From Mycobacterium sp. (lineage in GTDB: Bacteria > Actinomycetota > Actinomycetes > Mycobacteriales > Mycobacteriaceae), in assembly GCA_025965895.1 (NCBI GenBank), contig JAOPWC010000205.1, forward strand, positions 1 to 64,000: a DNA stretch of 64,000 nucleotides, given 5' to 3'. Positions 16,029 to 24,490 of the stretch are shown here, in pieces. Position 1 is the first letter of the stretch. Every line of letters begins with the position of its first letter. Position numbers and translations under genes: made by a program. The notes under the pieces are model-generated. The model was not told the DNA's origin. It did not search any database and saw only the letters and a program-made list of their open reading frames with translations.

Positions 16029-17392
16029 GTGTCTTGCTCTTCGGGGTTTCGCACCGCAGCGCGCCCGTGCCCGTCCTCGAACGACTGAGCACCGACGAGG
16101 CCGACCAGGCCAAGATCGTCGAGAAGATGTTGCAGTCCTCGCTGGTGACCGAGGCGATGGTGCTGTCGACCTGCAACCGCGTGGAGGTCTACGCGGTCGT
16201 CGAAGCCTTTCACGGCGGCCTGTCGGTGATCGGGCAGGTGCTCGCCGAACATTCCGGGATGTCGCTGAACGACCTGACCAAGTACGCCTATGTCCGCTAC
16301 GCAGAAGCCGCCGTCGAGCACCTGTTCGCCGTGGCCAGCGGCTTGGATTCCGCTGTCGTCGGTGAACAGCAGGTGCTCGGCCAGGTCCGCCGGGCCTACG
16401 CGTCCGCCGAGGCCAATCGGACCGTCGGGCGGGTGCTGCACGAGTTGGCACAGCGTGCCCTGTCGGTCGGCAAGCGAGTTCACACCGAGACCGGCATCGA
16501 TGCGGCCGGAGCGTCCGTGGTGTCGGTAGCGATCGGGATGGCGCAGGCCAAACTGGCCGGGCCGGCCACACCGGGCAACGGTCTGGCTGGTCGTACCGCC
16601 ATCGTCGTCGGTGCGGGCGCGATGGGCGCGCTGTCGGCCAACCACCTGGTCCGCGCGGGCATTGAGCGCGTCCACGTCGTGAACCGGTCGTTGCCGCGGG
16701 CGCGGCGACTCGCCCATACGATCCGCGATCTAGGCGTGCAGGCCGATGCGGCGCCGCTGGAGCAGCTGCCGATGCTCCTGGCCGACGCCGACGTGGTCGT
16801 CTGTTCCACCGGCGCGGTGCGTCCGGTTGTGTCGCTGGCCGATGTGCACCGTGGTCTGGCGCTCGGCCGGGAGCCCCGTGAGTTGGTGATCTGCGACCTG
16901 GGGATGCCCCGCGACGTCGATCCTGCGGTCGCAGGTCTGCCGGGCGTGTTCGTCGTCGACATGGACCGCATCCAACGGGAGCCGTCCGCGCGGGCCGCGG
17001 CGGCCGACGCCGAGGCGGCCGGGCGCATCGTCGCCAGTGAAGTCGCCGGCTACCTGGCCGGGCAGCGGATGGCCGAGGTCACGCCGACCGTCACCGCGCT
17101 GCGGCAGCGCGCCGCCGACGTCGTGGAGGCCGAGTTGCTGCGGCTGGACCACAGGCTGCCCGACCTGGGCGTCTCGCAGCGCGACGAGGTGGCCCGTACC
17201 GTGCGCCGCGTCGTCGACAAGTTGCTGCACGCGCCCACCGTGCGGGTAAAGCAGCTGGCCAGCGCGCCGGGCGGCGACAGTTACGCCGAGGCGCTGCGCG
17301 AACTTTTCGAACTCGACCAACAGGCCGTCGATGCCGTCGCTGCGGGCGAATTGCCATTGCAGACAACCGAATTCGACGGCACCTCAGACTAG
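16025..17392 (+). CDS. hemA: Glutamyl-tRNA reductase
   Basis: 455 residues. It reduces glutamyl-tRNA to glutamate-1-semialdehyde with NADPH, the first committed step of tetrapyrrole synthesis. The catalytic Cys lies in STCNRVEVY near residue 50; the NADPH-binding VGAGAMGALSA begins near residue 196; VNRSLPRA and the dimerisation tail follow. GTG 16025 gives the conserved start SVLLFGVSHRSAPV. It leads the hemA-hemC-hemD-hemB operon, with its TAG overlapping the hemC GTG by one base. Confidence 0.97.
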   Translation: MSVLLFGVSHRSAPVPVLERLSTDEADQAKIVEKMLQSSLVTEAMVLSTCNRVEVYAVVEAFHGGLSVIGQVLAEHSGMSLNDLTKYAYVRYAEAAVEHLFAVASGLDSAVVGEQQVLGQVRRAYASAEANRTVGRVLHELAQRALSVGKRVHTETGIDAAGASVVSVAIGMAQAKLAGPATPGNGLAGRTAIVVGAGAMGALSANHLVRAGIERVHVVNRSLPRARRLAHTIRDLGVQADAAPLEQLPMLLADADVVVCSTGAVRPVVSLADVHRGLALGREPRELVICDLGMPRDVDPAVAGLPGVFVVDMDRIQREPSARAAAADAEAAGRIVASEVAGYLAGQRMAEVTPTVTALRQRAADVVEAELLRLDHRLPDLGVSQRDEVARTVRRVVDKLLHAPTVRVKQLASAPGGDSYAEALRELFELDQQAVDAVAAGELPLQTTEFDGTSD

Positions 17393-18318
17393 TGATCCGA
17401 ATAGGCACCCGGGGCAGCCTGTTAGCCAAAACCCAGGCCGGTGCTATCAGGGACACCCTGACCGCTCGTGGCCACGCCGCCGAGCTGGTGATCATCAGCA
17501 CGGAGGGCGACCGCTCGAGCGAACCGATTGCCGACATCGGGATCGGCGTGTTCACCGCCGCGTTGCGTGAGGCGATCGCCGCCGAACGCGTCGACATGGC
17601 GGTGCACTCGTACAAGGATTTGCCCACCGCCGATGACCCGCGGTTTGTCATCGCCGCGATCCCCCGACGGGAGGACCCCCGAGACGCCCTGGTGGCCCGC
17701 GACGGGCTGACTCTCGGCGAGCTGCCCGCCGGCTCGGTGATCGGCACCTCAAGCCCCCGACGGGCCGCGCAGCTTAGAGCATTGGGTCTCGGTTTGGAAA
17801 TCCGCCCCCTAAGAGGCAACCTAGATACCAGGTTGAACAGGGTAAGCAGCGGTGATCTCGACGGCATCGTGGTGGCCCGGGCGGGTCTGGCCCGCATCGG
17901 ACGCCTCGACGATGTCACCGAGACGCTCGAACCGGTGCAGATGTTGCCGGCACCGGCTCAGGGTGCGCTCGCGGTCGAGTGCCGCAGCGGCGACACCAAG
18001 CTCGCGGCGGTGTTGGCGGAGCTCGACGACGCCGACACGCGCGCGTCGGTCACCGCCGAACGAGTCCTGCTCGCCGAACTGGAGGCGGGTTGCTCCGCAC
18101 CGGTGGGCGCGATCGCCGAAGTGGTCGAGTCGATCGATGAGGACGGCAACGTCTTCGAAGAGCTGTCGCTGCGCGGTTGCGTGGCGACAGTGGACGGATC
18201 CGACGTGATCCGTGCGTCCGGCGTCGGACGGCCCGAGCGGGCCCGGGAGCTCGGCTCCTCGGTGGCCGCCGAGCTGTTCGACCTGGGCGCGCACGAGTTG
18301 ATGGGACACGCGCGCTGA
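17392..18318 (+). CDS. hemC: Porphobilinogen deaminase (hydroxymethylbilane synthase)
   Basis: 308 residues. It condenses four porphobilinogen units into hydroxymethylbilane. The start IRIGTRGSLLAKTQA and the arginine-rich GTSSPRRAAQ and PLRGNLDTRL are the substrate and cofactor sites. The dipyrromethane cofactor Cys is in EAGCSAPVGA, near residue 234. GTG 17392 shares one base with the hemA stop, so expression is coupled. Confidence 0.97.
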   Translation: MIRIGTRGSLLAKTQAGAIRDTLTARGHAAELVIISTEGDRSSEPIADIGIGVFTAALREAIAAERVDMAVHSYKDLPTADDPRFVIAAIPRREDPRDALVARDGLTLGELPAGSVIGTSSPRRAAQLRALGLGLEIRPLRGNLDTRLNRVSSGDLDGIVVARAGLARIGRLDDVTETLEPVQMLPAPAQGALAVECRSGDTKLAAVLAELDDADTRASVTAERVLLAELEAGCSAPVGAIAEVVESIDEDGNVFEELSLRGCVATVDGSDVIRASGVGRPERARELGSSVAAELFDLGAHELMGHAR

Positions 18319-18348
18319 GCGCGTGCTGACAAGAGGATGAGTGGGCAG

Positions 18349-19980
18349 ATGACGCGAGGGCGGAAGGCGAACCCGGGGCGCGTCGTGTTCGTCGGCTCGG
18401 GTCCGGGTGACCCGGGTCTGCTGACGACGCGGGCGCGACACGTGCTCGCCTGCGCGGAGCTGGTATTGACCGACCCCGACGTGCCACCCGAGGTGCTGGC
18501 ACTGGTCGGCTCGAGGCTGCCGGAACAGCCGAAGCTGTCGGAACCCGATCCGGGCATCGTCGACGACACCGTCGACCCGCAGCTGCCGCCTGTACCCGAC
18601 GTACGGCCCGCCCTCGGCGATCCGGCCGAGGTGGCGAAGACCCTGGCCGCCGAGGCCCGCGGCGGCGTCGACGTGGTCAGGCTGGTTGCCGGTGACCCGC
18701 TGTCGACCGACGCGGTGATCACCGAGGTCAGCGCGATCGCCAAGACGCAGTTGCCGTTCGAGATCATCCCCGGGCTAGCCGCCAGCAGCGCGGTGCCGAC
18801 CTACGCCGGGCTGCCGCTGGGCTCGTCGCACACCGTCGCCGACGTACGCGGCGATGTCGACTGGGCGGCACTGGCCGCCGCACCGGGGCCGCTGATCCTT
18901 CATGCCACCGCTGAGCACCTGGCCGAGGCGGCGAAGACGCTGATCGACTACGGGCTTGCTGAAACCACCCCGTGCGTCGTCACCGCGCACGGCACGACGA
19001 CACAGCAGCGGTCGGTGGAGGCCACGCTGGCCGGGCTGACCGACCGGGCCGTGATCGGCGCCGCCGATCCCGCAGGCCCGCTCACCGGTCCGCTGATCGT
19101 GACGATCGGCCGGACCGTTGCCAACCGGGCGAAGCTGAACTGGTGGGAGAGCCGTGCGCTGTATGGCTGGACCGTGCTGGTGCCGCGCACCAAGGATCAG
19201 GCGGGCGACATGAGCGAGCGGCTGATCTCGCACGGCGCGTCGCCGATCGAGGTACCGACAATTGCGGTCGAACCGCCACGCAGCCCCGCCCAGATGGAGC
19301 GGGCCGTCAAGGGCCTCGTCGACGGCCGCTACCAGTGGGTGGTGTTCACGTCGACCAATGCCGTGCGTGCGGTGTGGGAGAAGTTCAACGAGTTCGGCCT
19401 CGATGCGCGCGCGTTCTCCGGCGTGAAGATCGCCTGTGTCGGGCAGGCCACCGCCGACCGGGTGCGAGCGTTCGGGATCAACCCCGAACTGGTGCCCTCC
19501 GGCGAGCAGTCGTCGCTGGGCCTGCTGGACGAGTTCCCGCCGTACGACGACATTTTCGATCCGGTCAACAGGGTGCTGCTGCCGCGCGCCGACATCGCGA
19601 CCGAGACGCTGGCGGAAGGCCTGCGCGAACGTGGCTGGGAGATCGAGGATGTCACCGCGTATCGCACCGTGCGGGCTGCGCCGCCACCGGCGGAGACGCG
19701 GGAGATGATCAAGTCCGGCGGCTTCGACGCGGTGTGCTTCACGTCGAGTTCGACCGTGCGCAACCTCGTCGGCATCGCCGGCAAGCCGCACGCCCGGACG
19801 ATCGTGGCCTGCATCGGGCCGAAGACCGCCGAGACCGCCGCCGAATTCGGGCTGCGCGTCGACGTACAGCCCGAGACCGCGGCAATCGGACCGCTGGTCG
19901 ACGCACTGGCCGAGCATGCTGCCCGACTCCGCGCCGAGGGCGCGCTGCCCCCGCCGCGTAAGAAGAGCCGTAGGCGCTAG
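18349..19980 (+). CDS. hemD: Uroporphyrinogen-III methyltransferase/uroporphyrinogen-III synthase fusion
   Basis: 543 residues. The N-terminal ~250 form a CobA/SUMT-like domain (VVFVGSGPGDPGLLTTRA, then EIIPGLAASSAVPTYAGLPLG). The C-terminal ~270 form HemD (GWTVLVPRTKDQAGDMSERL, VVFTSTNAVRAVWE, AVCFTSSSTVRNLVG). HemD closes hydroxymethylbilane to uroporphyrinogen III. The methylase part would feed precorrin-2 and sirohaem, but its activity is not established here. ATG 18349 gives the usual MTRGRK start; ATG 18337 in frame would add four residues. Confidence 0.93.
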   Translation: MTRGRKANPGRVVFVGSGPGDPGLLTTRARHVLACAELVLTDPDVPPEVLALVGSRLPEQPKLSEPDPGIVDDTVDPQLPPVPDVRPALGDPAEVAKTLAAEARGGVDVVRLVAGDPLSTDAVITEVSAIAKTQLPFEIIPGLAASSAVPTYAGLPLGSSHTVADVRGDVDWAALAAAPGPLILHATAEHLAEAAKTLIDYGLAETTPCVVTAHGTTTQQRSVEATLAGLTDRAVIGAADPAGPLTGPLIVTIGRTVANRAKLNWWESRALYGWTVLVPRTKDQAGDMSERLISHGASPIEVPTIAVEPPRSPAQMERAVKGLVDGRYQWVVFTSTNAVRAVWEKFNEFGLDARAFSGVKIACVGQATADRVRAFGINPELVPSGEQSSLGLLDEFPPYDDIFDPVNRVLLPRADIATETLAEGLRERGWEIEDVTAYRTVRAAPPPAETREMIKSGGFDAVCFTSSSTVRNLVGIAGKPHARTIVACIGPKTAETAAEFGLRVDVQPETAAIGPLVDALAEHAARLRAEGALPPPRKKSRRR

Positions 19981-19988
19981 GGACGGTC

Positions 19989-20969
19989 GTGGGCTACCCA
20001 CAGCAGCGTCCGCGCCGGCTGCGTTCGTCACCGGCGATGCGCCGGCTCGTCGCCGAAACCTCGGTGGAGCCACAGCATCTGGTACTGCCGATGTTCGTCG
20101 CCGACGGCATCGACGAGCCGCGGCCGATCGGGTCGATGCCGGGCGTGGTGCAGCACACCCGAGAGACTTTGCGGCAAAGTGCCGCCGACGCGGTGGCCGC
20201 CGGCGTCGGCGGGATCATGCTGTTCGGCGTGCCCCGTCAACAGGACAAGGATTCGACCGGGTCGGGCGCCGTGGCGGCTGACGGGATCCTCAACGTCGCG
20301 CTGCGGGACCTGTCGAAGGACCTCGGCGCGGCCACCGTGCTGATGGCCGACACCTGCCTGGACGAGTTCACTGATCACGGCCATTGCGGCGTGGTGGACG
20401 CCTCAGGGCGCGTCGACAACGACATCACGCTGAAGCGCTACGTGCAAATGGCTGTGGCGCAGGCGGATTCGGGTGCACACGTCATCTCGCCCAGTGGCAT
20501 GATGGACGGCCAGGTGGCGGCGATCCGCGACGGGCTGGATGCGGCCGGGCACACCAACGTCGCGATCCTGGCCTACGCCGCGAAATTCGCCTCGGCTTTC
20601 TACGGCCCATTCCGGGAAGCTGTGGCTTCCAGTCTGTCCGGCGACCGGCGCACTTACCAGCAGGAGCCGGGAAACGGCCGCGAAGCGGTGCGCGAGATCG
20701 CCTTGGACATCGACGAGGGCGCCGACTTCATCATGGTGAAGCCGGCGATGAGCTATCTGGACGTGATACGCGCCGCCGCCGAGATGTCGCCGGTGCCGGT
20801 CGCGGCCTACCAGGTGTCGGGCGAGTACTCGATGATCAGTGCCGCGGCGGCCAACGGCTGGATCGACGGTCGCGCGGCGGCGCTGGAAACGCTGACCGGC
20901 ATTCGGCGGGCAGGCGCCGACATCGTGCTGACGTACTGGGCCGCCGACGTGGCGGGCTGGCTCGGCTGA
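19989..20969 (+). CDS. hemB: Delta-aminolevulinic acid dehydratase (porphobilinogen synthase)
   Basis: 326 residues. It joins two 5-aminolevulinate molecules into porphobilinogen. The two active-site lysines lie in AYAAKFASAFYGP (near 199) and FIMVKPAMSYLD (Lys ~251, Schiff base). Between them is the metal region DTCLDEFTDHGHCG, with part of the zinc cysteine set. GTG 19989 lies 8 nt behind hemD. It is the last haem gene of this run; the operon may continue into the small membrane protein 1 nt downstream. Confidence 0.97.
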   Translation: MGYPQQRPRRLRSSPAMRRLVAETSVEPQHLVLPMFVADGIDEPRPIGSMPGVVQHTRETLRQSAADAVAAGVGGIMLFGVPRQQDKDSTGSGAVAADGILNVALRDLSKDLGAATVLMADTCLDEFTDHGHCGVVDASGRVDNDITLKRYVQMAVAQADSGAHVISPSGMMDGQVAAIRDGLDAAGHTNVAILAYAAKFASAFYGPFREAVASSLSGDRRTYQQEPGNGREAVREIALDIDEGADFIMVKPAMSYLDVIRAAAEMSPVPVAAYQVSGEYSMISAAAANGWIDGRAAALETLTGIRRAGADIVLTYWAADVAGWLG

Positions 20970-20970
20970 G

Positions 20971-21408
20971 GTGATGGAATCGCCGCCGCCGCCAGCTCCG
21001 CAAACGCCGCCGCCGGGACGACCGCTGGACGTCGACACCGGGTTCGGCCTTTGGCTGGTGGCGCTGCCGCTGCTGGTGATCGGCCAGGCCGCTGACACCG
21101 TGCTGGCGTCCGGGCGGCCGCACGGCTTCATCGTCTACGCCGCCACCGGGGTGTTCCTGGTGATGCTCTGCGCGGTCGTGGTCACCTTTCTGTTTCTGAT
21201 GCGCCAGGGCTATCGGTGGGCCCGCAGCGTGCTGACCGGTGGAGGCATCGCGACCGTCGTTTACGTCGGCACCAGCCTGTTGACCGTGCAGCGCAGCGCA
21301 GCCGCCGCGGTGCTCTACGCCATCACCGCGATCCTCGGCTCGGTGCTGATCGCCGGCGGGGTCTATTTGCTTCACCGCAAAGACGCCCACGCCTATTTCA
21401 CCCGGTGA
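20971..21408 (+). CDS. Four-helix membrane protein, Rv0513-like
   Basis: 145 residues: a proline-rich N-terminus (ESPPPPAPQTPPPG), then four hydrophobic segments with short loops. GTG 20971 is followed directly by ATG 20974, and either may start it. It lies 1 nt behind hemB. The function is not recognised; the position after hemB is conserved in mycobacteria, so a link to haem synthesis is possible but only inferred. Confidence 0.75.
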   Translation: MMESPPPPAPQTPPPGRPLDVDTGFGLWLVALPLLVIGQAADTVLASGRPHGFIVYAATGVFLVMLCAVVVTFLFLMRQGYRWARSVLTGGGIATVVYVGTSLLTVQRSAAAAVLYAITAILGSVLIAGGVYLLHRKDAHAYFTR

Positions 21409-21431
21409 GCGGTCAGTAGGCTGGTCCGATC

Positions 21432-21887
21432 ATGACAGCAGCACACGGGCGGCCCCGCGTCGTCGCTGTGGCGTTCTGGTCCTGGCTGGCCGGCGCCGTG
21501 CTGCTGATCCTGGGCGGACTGATGGCGCTGACCACCGGCTTCAACACGGTGCGGCGTGCGGCGGCGAGCAGCGCGACAGACGACCAGATCCGGACGTTCC
21601 TGGCGTTCTACCGGGGCGCAGGCGCGATCTGCATCCTGCTCGGCGCGGCGATCGGCTACCTCGCGGGCAGAACCCGCAATGGTGACAAGCGGTTCCGTCG
21701 CGCCGCGGTCGCGATGTCGCTGGCAGGTGTGGTGCTGCTGGCGGTGGGAGCGTTCGCGCAGATTGTGACGCTGCCGTCGCTGCTGGCCACGATCGCGCTG
21801 ATCCTCGGCGCGGGCCTGATCACCCGCGGCGCCGCGTCCGCATGGTTCGATGAGGTCAATCAGACCGGGGGTGACAGCGGGGGGTGA
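21432..21887 (+). CDS. Four-helix membrane protein
   Basis: 151 residues with four membrane segments (WSWLAGAVLLILGGLMALTT first) and a charged loop AGRTRNGDKRFRR in the middle. ATG 21432 follows the preceding gene by 23 nt. The general layout resembles the neighbouring Rv0513-like protein, which may indicate an old duplication. Function unknown. Confidence 0.72.
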   Translation: MTAAHGRPRVVAVAFWSWLAGAVLLILGGLMALTTGFNTVRRAAASSATDDQIRTFLAFYRGAGAICILLGAAIGYLAGRTRNGDKRFRRAAVAMSLAGVVLLAVGAFAQIVTLPSLLATIALILGAGLITRGAASAWFDEVNQTGGDSGG

Positions 21888-22402
21888 TGATGTCTGACAA
21901 CTCACCGGTGGACGTCAGCAAGGCCACCGTCGAGCCGCTGTTCCACGAGCCCGGGGCGAGCTGGTACTGGGTGCTGGCCGGCCCCATCACCGCGATCGCC
22001 ATGCTGCTCATCGAATTGCACGCCCGCGTCCCGGGACCGTGGATCGTCCCCGGGTGCTTTCTGGCGCTGGTGTCCGGATTCATCGCGCTGCAGGTCAAGG
22101 CCGCACGCATCCACACCTCGGTGGAATTGACGCGCGACACGTTGCGACAGGGCACCGAGGTCATCGCCGTCGACAGGGTCGAGCGCATCTACCCGGAGCC
22201 TGGACCGGGTGCCGAATCGGCCAAGTGGCAGTCGGCGCGTGCACTCGGGGAGTTGAGCGGCGTGCCCCGCGGCCGCGTCGGCATCGGGATCAAACTCGGC
22301 GGAGGCGTTGTTGCCCAGGCGTGGGCACGACGGCACCGCGAACTGCGCGCGGCGTTGACCGAGCTTTTACAGACCCGCCGTCCCCCCGGCACTGACCAGT
22401 GA
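21887..22402 (+). CDS. DUF3093-like membrane protein
   Basis: 171 residues. Two membrane segments near the N-terminus (ASWYWVLAGPITAIAMLLI, then WIVPGCFLALVSGFIAL) are followed by a ~95-residue soluble part with IHTSVELTRDTLRQGTEVI and RVGIGIKLGGGVVAQAW. This layout fits DUF3093 membrane proteins. ATG 21887 overlaps the upstream stop; GTG 21884 and ATG 21890 are alternatives. Its TGA overlaps the first GTG of the 14-bp repeat array. Function unknown. Confidence 0.7.
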   Translation: MMSDNSPVDVSKATVEPLFHEPGASWYWVLAGPITAIAMLLIELHARVPGPWIVPGCFLALVSGFIALQVKAARIHTSVELTRDTLRQGTEVIAVDRVERIYPEPGPGAESAKWQSARALGELSGVPRGRVGIGIKLGGGVVAQAWARRHRELRAALTELLQTRRPPGTDQ

Positions 22403-22452
22403 GTGGGCCCCAGTGAGTGGGCCCCAGTGAGCGGGCCCCGGTGAGTGGGCCG
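22397..22452 (+). repeat. Four copies of a 14-bp repeat carrying GTG start codons
   Basis: CAGTGAGTGGGCCC occurs at 22397 and 22411, then once with one change (22425) and once with two changes (22439). The first copy holds the GTGA where the upstream gene stops; the fourth holds the likely start of the next gene. Each copy shifts the frame by one base because 14 is not a multiple of three. Confidence 0.92.
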
Positions 22453-22749
22453 CGTCGCGCCATCATCGAACTGGCGCTGGCGGTCGCCGCCGCGATCGGA
22501 TGCGTGGTCAGCTGGCTGCAGTCGCGGTCGACGATGACTGTCGCCCCGATTGCCAACGGCGAGCCGACGACAACCTCGGTCGAGTACTACGCGCCGCTGC
22601 TGATGCTGGCGCTGGGGCTCGCGACGGCGGCGGGGGTCCTCGCGGTGCTCGGCGTCGCTCGGCTGCGCCGGGCACGGGCGCTGACTCCCGCGAAAACGAC
22701 CACCCGCTCCCTTTCTGCCCAGGGGGGTGAGGTCGGCCCACGGGGGTGA
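22441..22749 (+). CDS. Small membrane protein, Rv0514-like
   Basis: 102 residues with two membrane segments (IIELALAVAAAIGCVVSWL, and PLLMLALGLATAAGVLAVLG) separated by a polar Thr-rich loop, then a basic tail. GTG 22441, in the last copy of the 14-bp repeat, gives the start SGPRRAI. GTG 22417 is in frame and would add eight residues encoded by the repeat. The ancestral start was probably the GTG overlapping the upstream stop at 22399. Function unknown. Confidence 0.72.
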   Translation: MSGPRRAIIELALAVAAAIGCVVSWLQSRSTMTVAPIANGEPTTTSVEYYAPLLMLALGLATAAGVLAVLGVARLRRARALTPAKTTTRSLSAQGGEVGPRG

Positions 22750-22801
22750 GGAGCCTCACCACCGAGTTGGTACACAGTGCACGATCTGTAACACTGTCCC
22801 A

Positions 22802-23659
22802 ATGAGCGAGCTGCCGGAACCGAGGCCCGACATCGACGACGCTTTGCCGCTCGGGCCCCGGTCGCTGGTCTGGCGCTACTTCGGTGACAACCGGATGTTC
22901 CTGATCGGCCCGCGGCCGGCGGTGTTGCAGAACATGCTCGCCGAACTGGGCCAGGGCGTGCTCGATCATTCGGTGTTCTTCTCCGACACGGCCGCCAGGG
23001 TCAAGCGGTCGCTGCCACCGATCTTCAACACCGTGTACGGGTCGGACGACGACCACCCAGGCCGGCAGGTTCGCGATTTCCACCACCAGATCAAGGGCCA
23101 GATGCCCGGCGGCGATCGCTACCACGCACTGGATCCGGACACGTATTTCTGGGCGCACGCGACGTTTGTCGAACAGGTGCTGTATTTCGCCGACACATTC
23201 GTCAAGCGGCTCACCCGCTCCGAGAAGGAGCAGATCTACCTGGAATCGAAGACCTGGTACCGCCGCTACGGGGTCAGCGAGCGACCGATGCCGGCCGATT
23301 ACGCCGGATTCGAGCGGTACTGGGAGCGCATGCTCGACGAAATCGTCGTCGCGCATCCGACCGCGAAGTACGGCGTCGGCTACGTGACCAAAGGTTTCCC
23401 CTGCCCGAAGGGTGTCTCGCCCACGGCGTGGCGGGCGATCGGCGTCGTGTTCAACCCGGTTGCGGCGCTTTTGACGACGGGCGGCCTGCCGCCGCGGGCC
23501 CGCACGCTACTCGGGTTGCCGTGGAGCGACCGACAGGAGCGCCGCTATCGGCGCTTCGCAGCGCTGTGCCGGTCGCGGCCGGTCAACTGGGTGTGGGACC
23601 GCCTGCCCATGCGGGTCCGCTACAACGGCTACGCCCAGGCGGGATATGGCCGAGCCTGA
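22802..23659 (+). CDS. Oxygenase MpaB family protein (DUF2236)
   Basis: 285 residues of the DUF2236 family, which includes haem b proteins such as rubber oxygenase Lcp and MpaB. It begins SLVWRYFGDNRMFLIGPRP. RQVRDFHHQIKG and YHALDPDTYFWAHATFVEQV hold the conserved Arg and His residues used by the family for haem binding. ATG 22802 follows a 52-nt gap. It overlaps the TetR gene by 14 nt, so the regulator is coupled to it. The substrate is unknown, possibly a hydrophobic compound. Confidence 0.83.
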   Translation: MSELPEPRPDIDDALPLGPRSLVWRYFGDNRMFLIGPRPAVLQNMLAELGQGVLDHSVFFSDTAARVKRSLPPIFNTVYGSDDDHPGRQVRDFHHQIKGQMPGGDRYHALDPDTYFWAHATFVEQVLYFADTFVKRLTRSEKEQIYLESKTWYRRYGVSERPMPADYAGFERYWERMLDEIVVAHPTAKYGVGYVTKGFPCPKGVSPTAWRAIGVVFNPVAALLTTGGLPPRARTLLGLPWSDRQERRYRRFAALCRSRPVNWVWDRLPMRVRYNGYAQAGYGRA

Positions 23660-24290
23660 TCCGGTGACCACCGCGATCCTCGACGCCGCCGTCGCGGAGT
23701 TCGAGCGGCACGGGTTTCGCCGGGTCGCGGTCGACGACGTGGCGCGCCGGGCCGGCGTCAGCCGGATGACGATCTACCGCCGCTTTGCCGGGCGCGACGA
23801 GCTGGTGGCGGCCGTGATCGACCGCGAGAACGCGAAGTCGATGGCCGACATCGCAGACGAGCTGAAACACGCCGGGCCCCGGAGCAACTACTACGTCGAA
23901 GCATTCACCTCGGCGATCATGCGGTTCCGTCGCCATCGGGTGCTGGACCGGATGATCAGCGAGGAGCCGGCGCTGGCTCTCGCGTTGGCTCATCAGCACT
24001 ACGGCGCCGCGACGCAGCGGATCGCCGACGCACTGCGCGAGGTGTTCCCCGCCGGGTTCGCGGAGCGCGTGGGTGATCAGGCCGTCAATGAGCTCGCCGA
24101 GACGATCCTGCGCTATGCGTTGATGGCCCTGCTGCTGCCCGGCGCCAAGCCGCTGGTGAGCGCCGACGATGTCCGCGCATTCGCGACCGCGCACTTCCTG
24201 CCCAGCCTGCCCACATCGCTCAGCCGGGACGGCGCCGCCACCGCTTTGGGCATCACCCGCGGATCGGTGACGGTGAATGTCCGTCCGTAG
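23646..24290 (+). CDS. TetR family transcriptional regulator
   Basis: 214 residues. The helix-turn-helix spans ~residues 8-55 (AILDAAVAEFERHGFRRVAV, then VARRAGVSRMTIYRRFAGRDEL). A helical ligand domain follows. Its start lies inside the end of the DUF2236 gene (14 nt overlap), so it probably regulates that gene and itself. The last ~30 codons overlap the end of a decayed F420-type gene on the other strand, so the original C-terminus may have been altered. Confidence 0.87.
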   Translation: MAEPDPVTTAILDAAVAEFERHGFRRVAVDDVARRAGVSRMTIYRRFAGRDELVAAVIDRENAKSMADIADELKHAGPRSNYYVEAFTSAIMRFRRHRVLDRMISEEPALALALAHQHYGAATQRIADALREVFPAGFAERVGDQAVNELAETILRYALMALLLPGAKPLVSADDVRAFATAHFLPSLPTSLSRDGAATALGITRGSVTVNVRP

Positions 24291-24487
24291 CGCTGCATGC
24301 CGCCTTCGCCGGCGGTGGACAGGTTTTTCAACCAGTCGCGGTTGGGCGCGTAGATCAGCAGGATCGCCACCCCGCCGTCCGTGCTGAATACGTTCGGCGG
24401 CGTGCGGTACCGGCTGCCCGGACCGCCTGCCGACGCGCTCGACGATACCCATCCCGGGAACCCAGCCGGCCCGTGGCCGATCTCAAG
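24240..24487 (-). pseudogene. Deazaflavin-dependent nitroreductase-family (DUF385) remnant
   Basis: On the minus strand the frame AGWVPGMGIVERVGRRSG runs up to about 24420. After a one-base shift RYRTPPNVFSTDGG, APNRDWLKNLSTAG, YGRTFTVTDPRV continues. Together these make a recognisable F420-binding DUF385 core, but split by a frameshift. The first ~20-25 residues and the start codon are missing: the remnant begins directly behind the stop of the hydrolase pseudogene. Its stop lies in the convergent TetR gene. Confidence 0.65.
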
Positions 24488-24490
24488 CTG

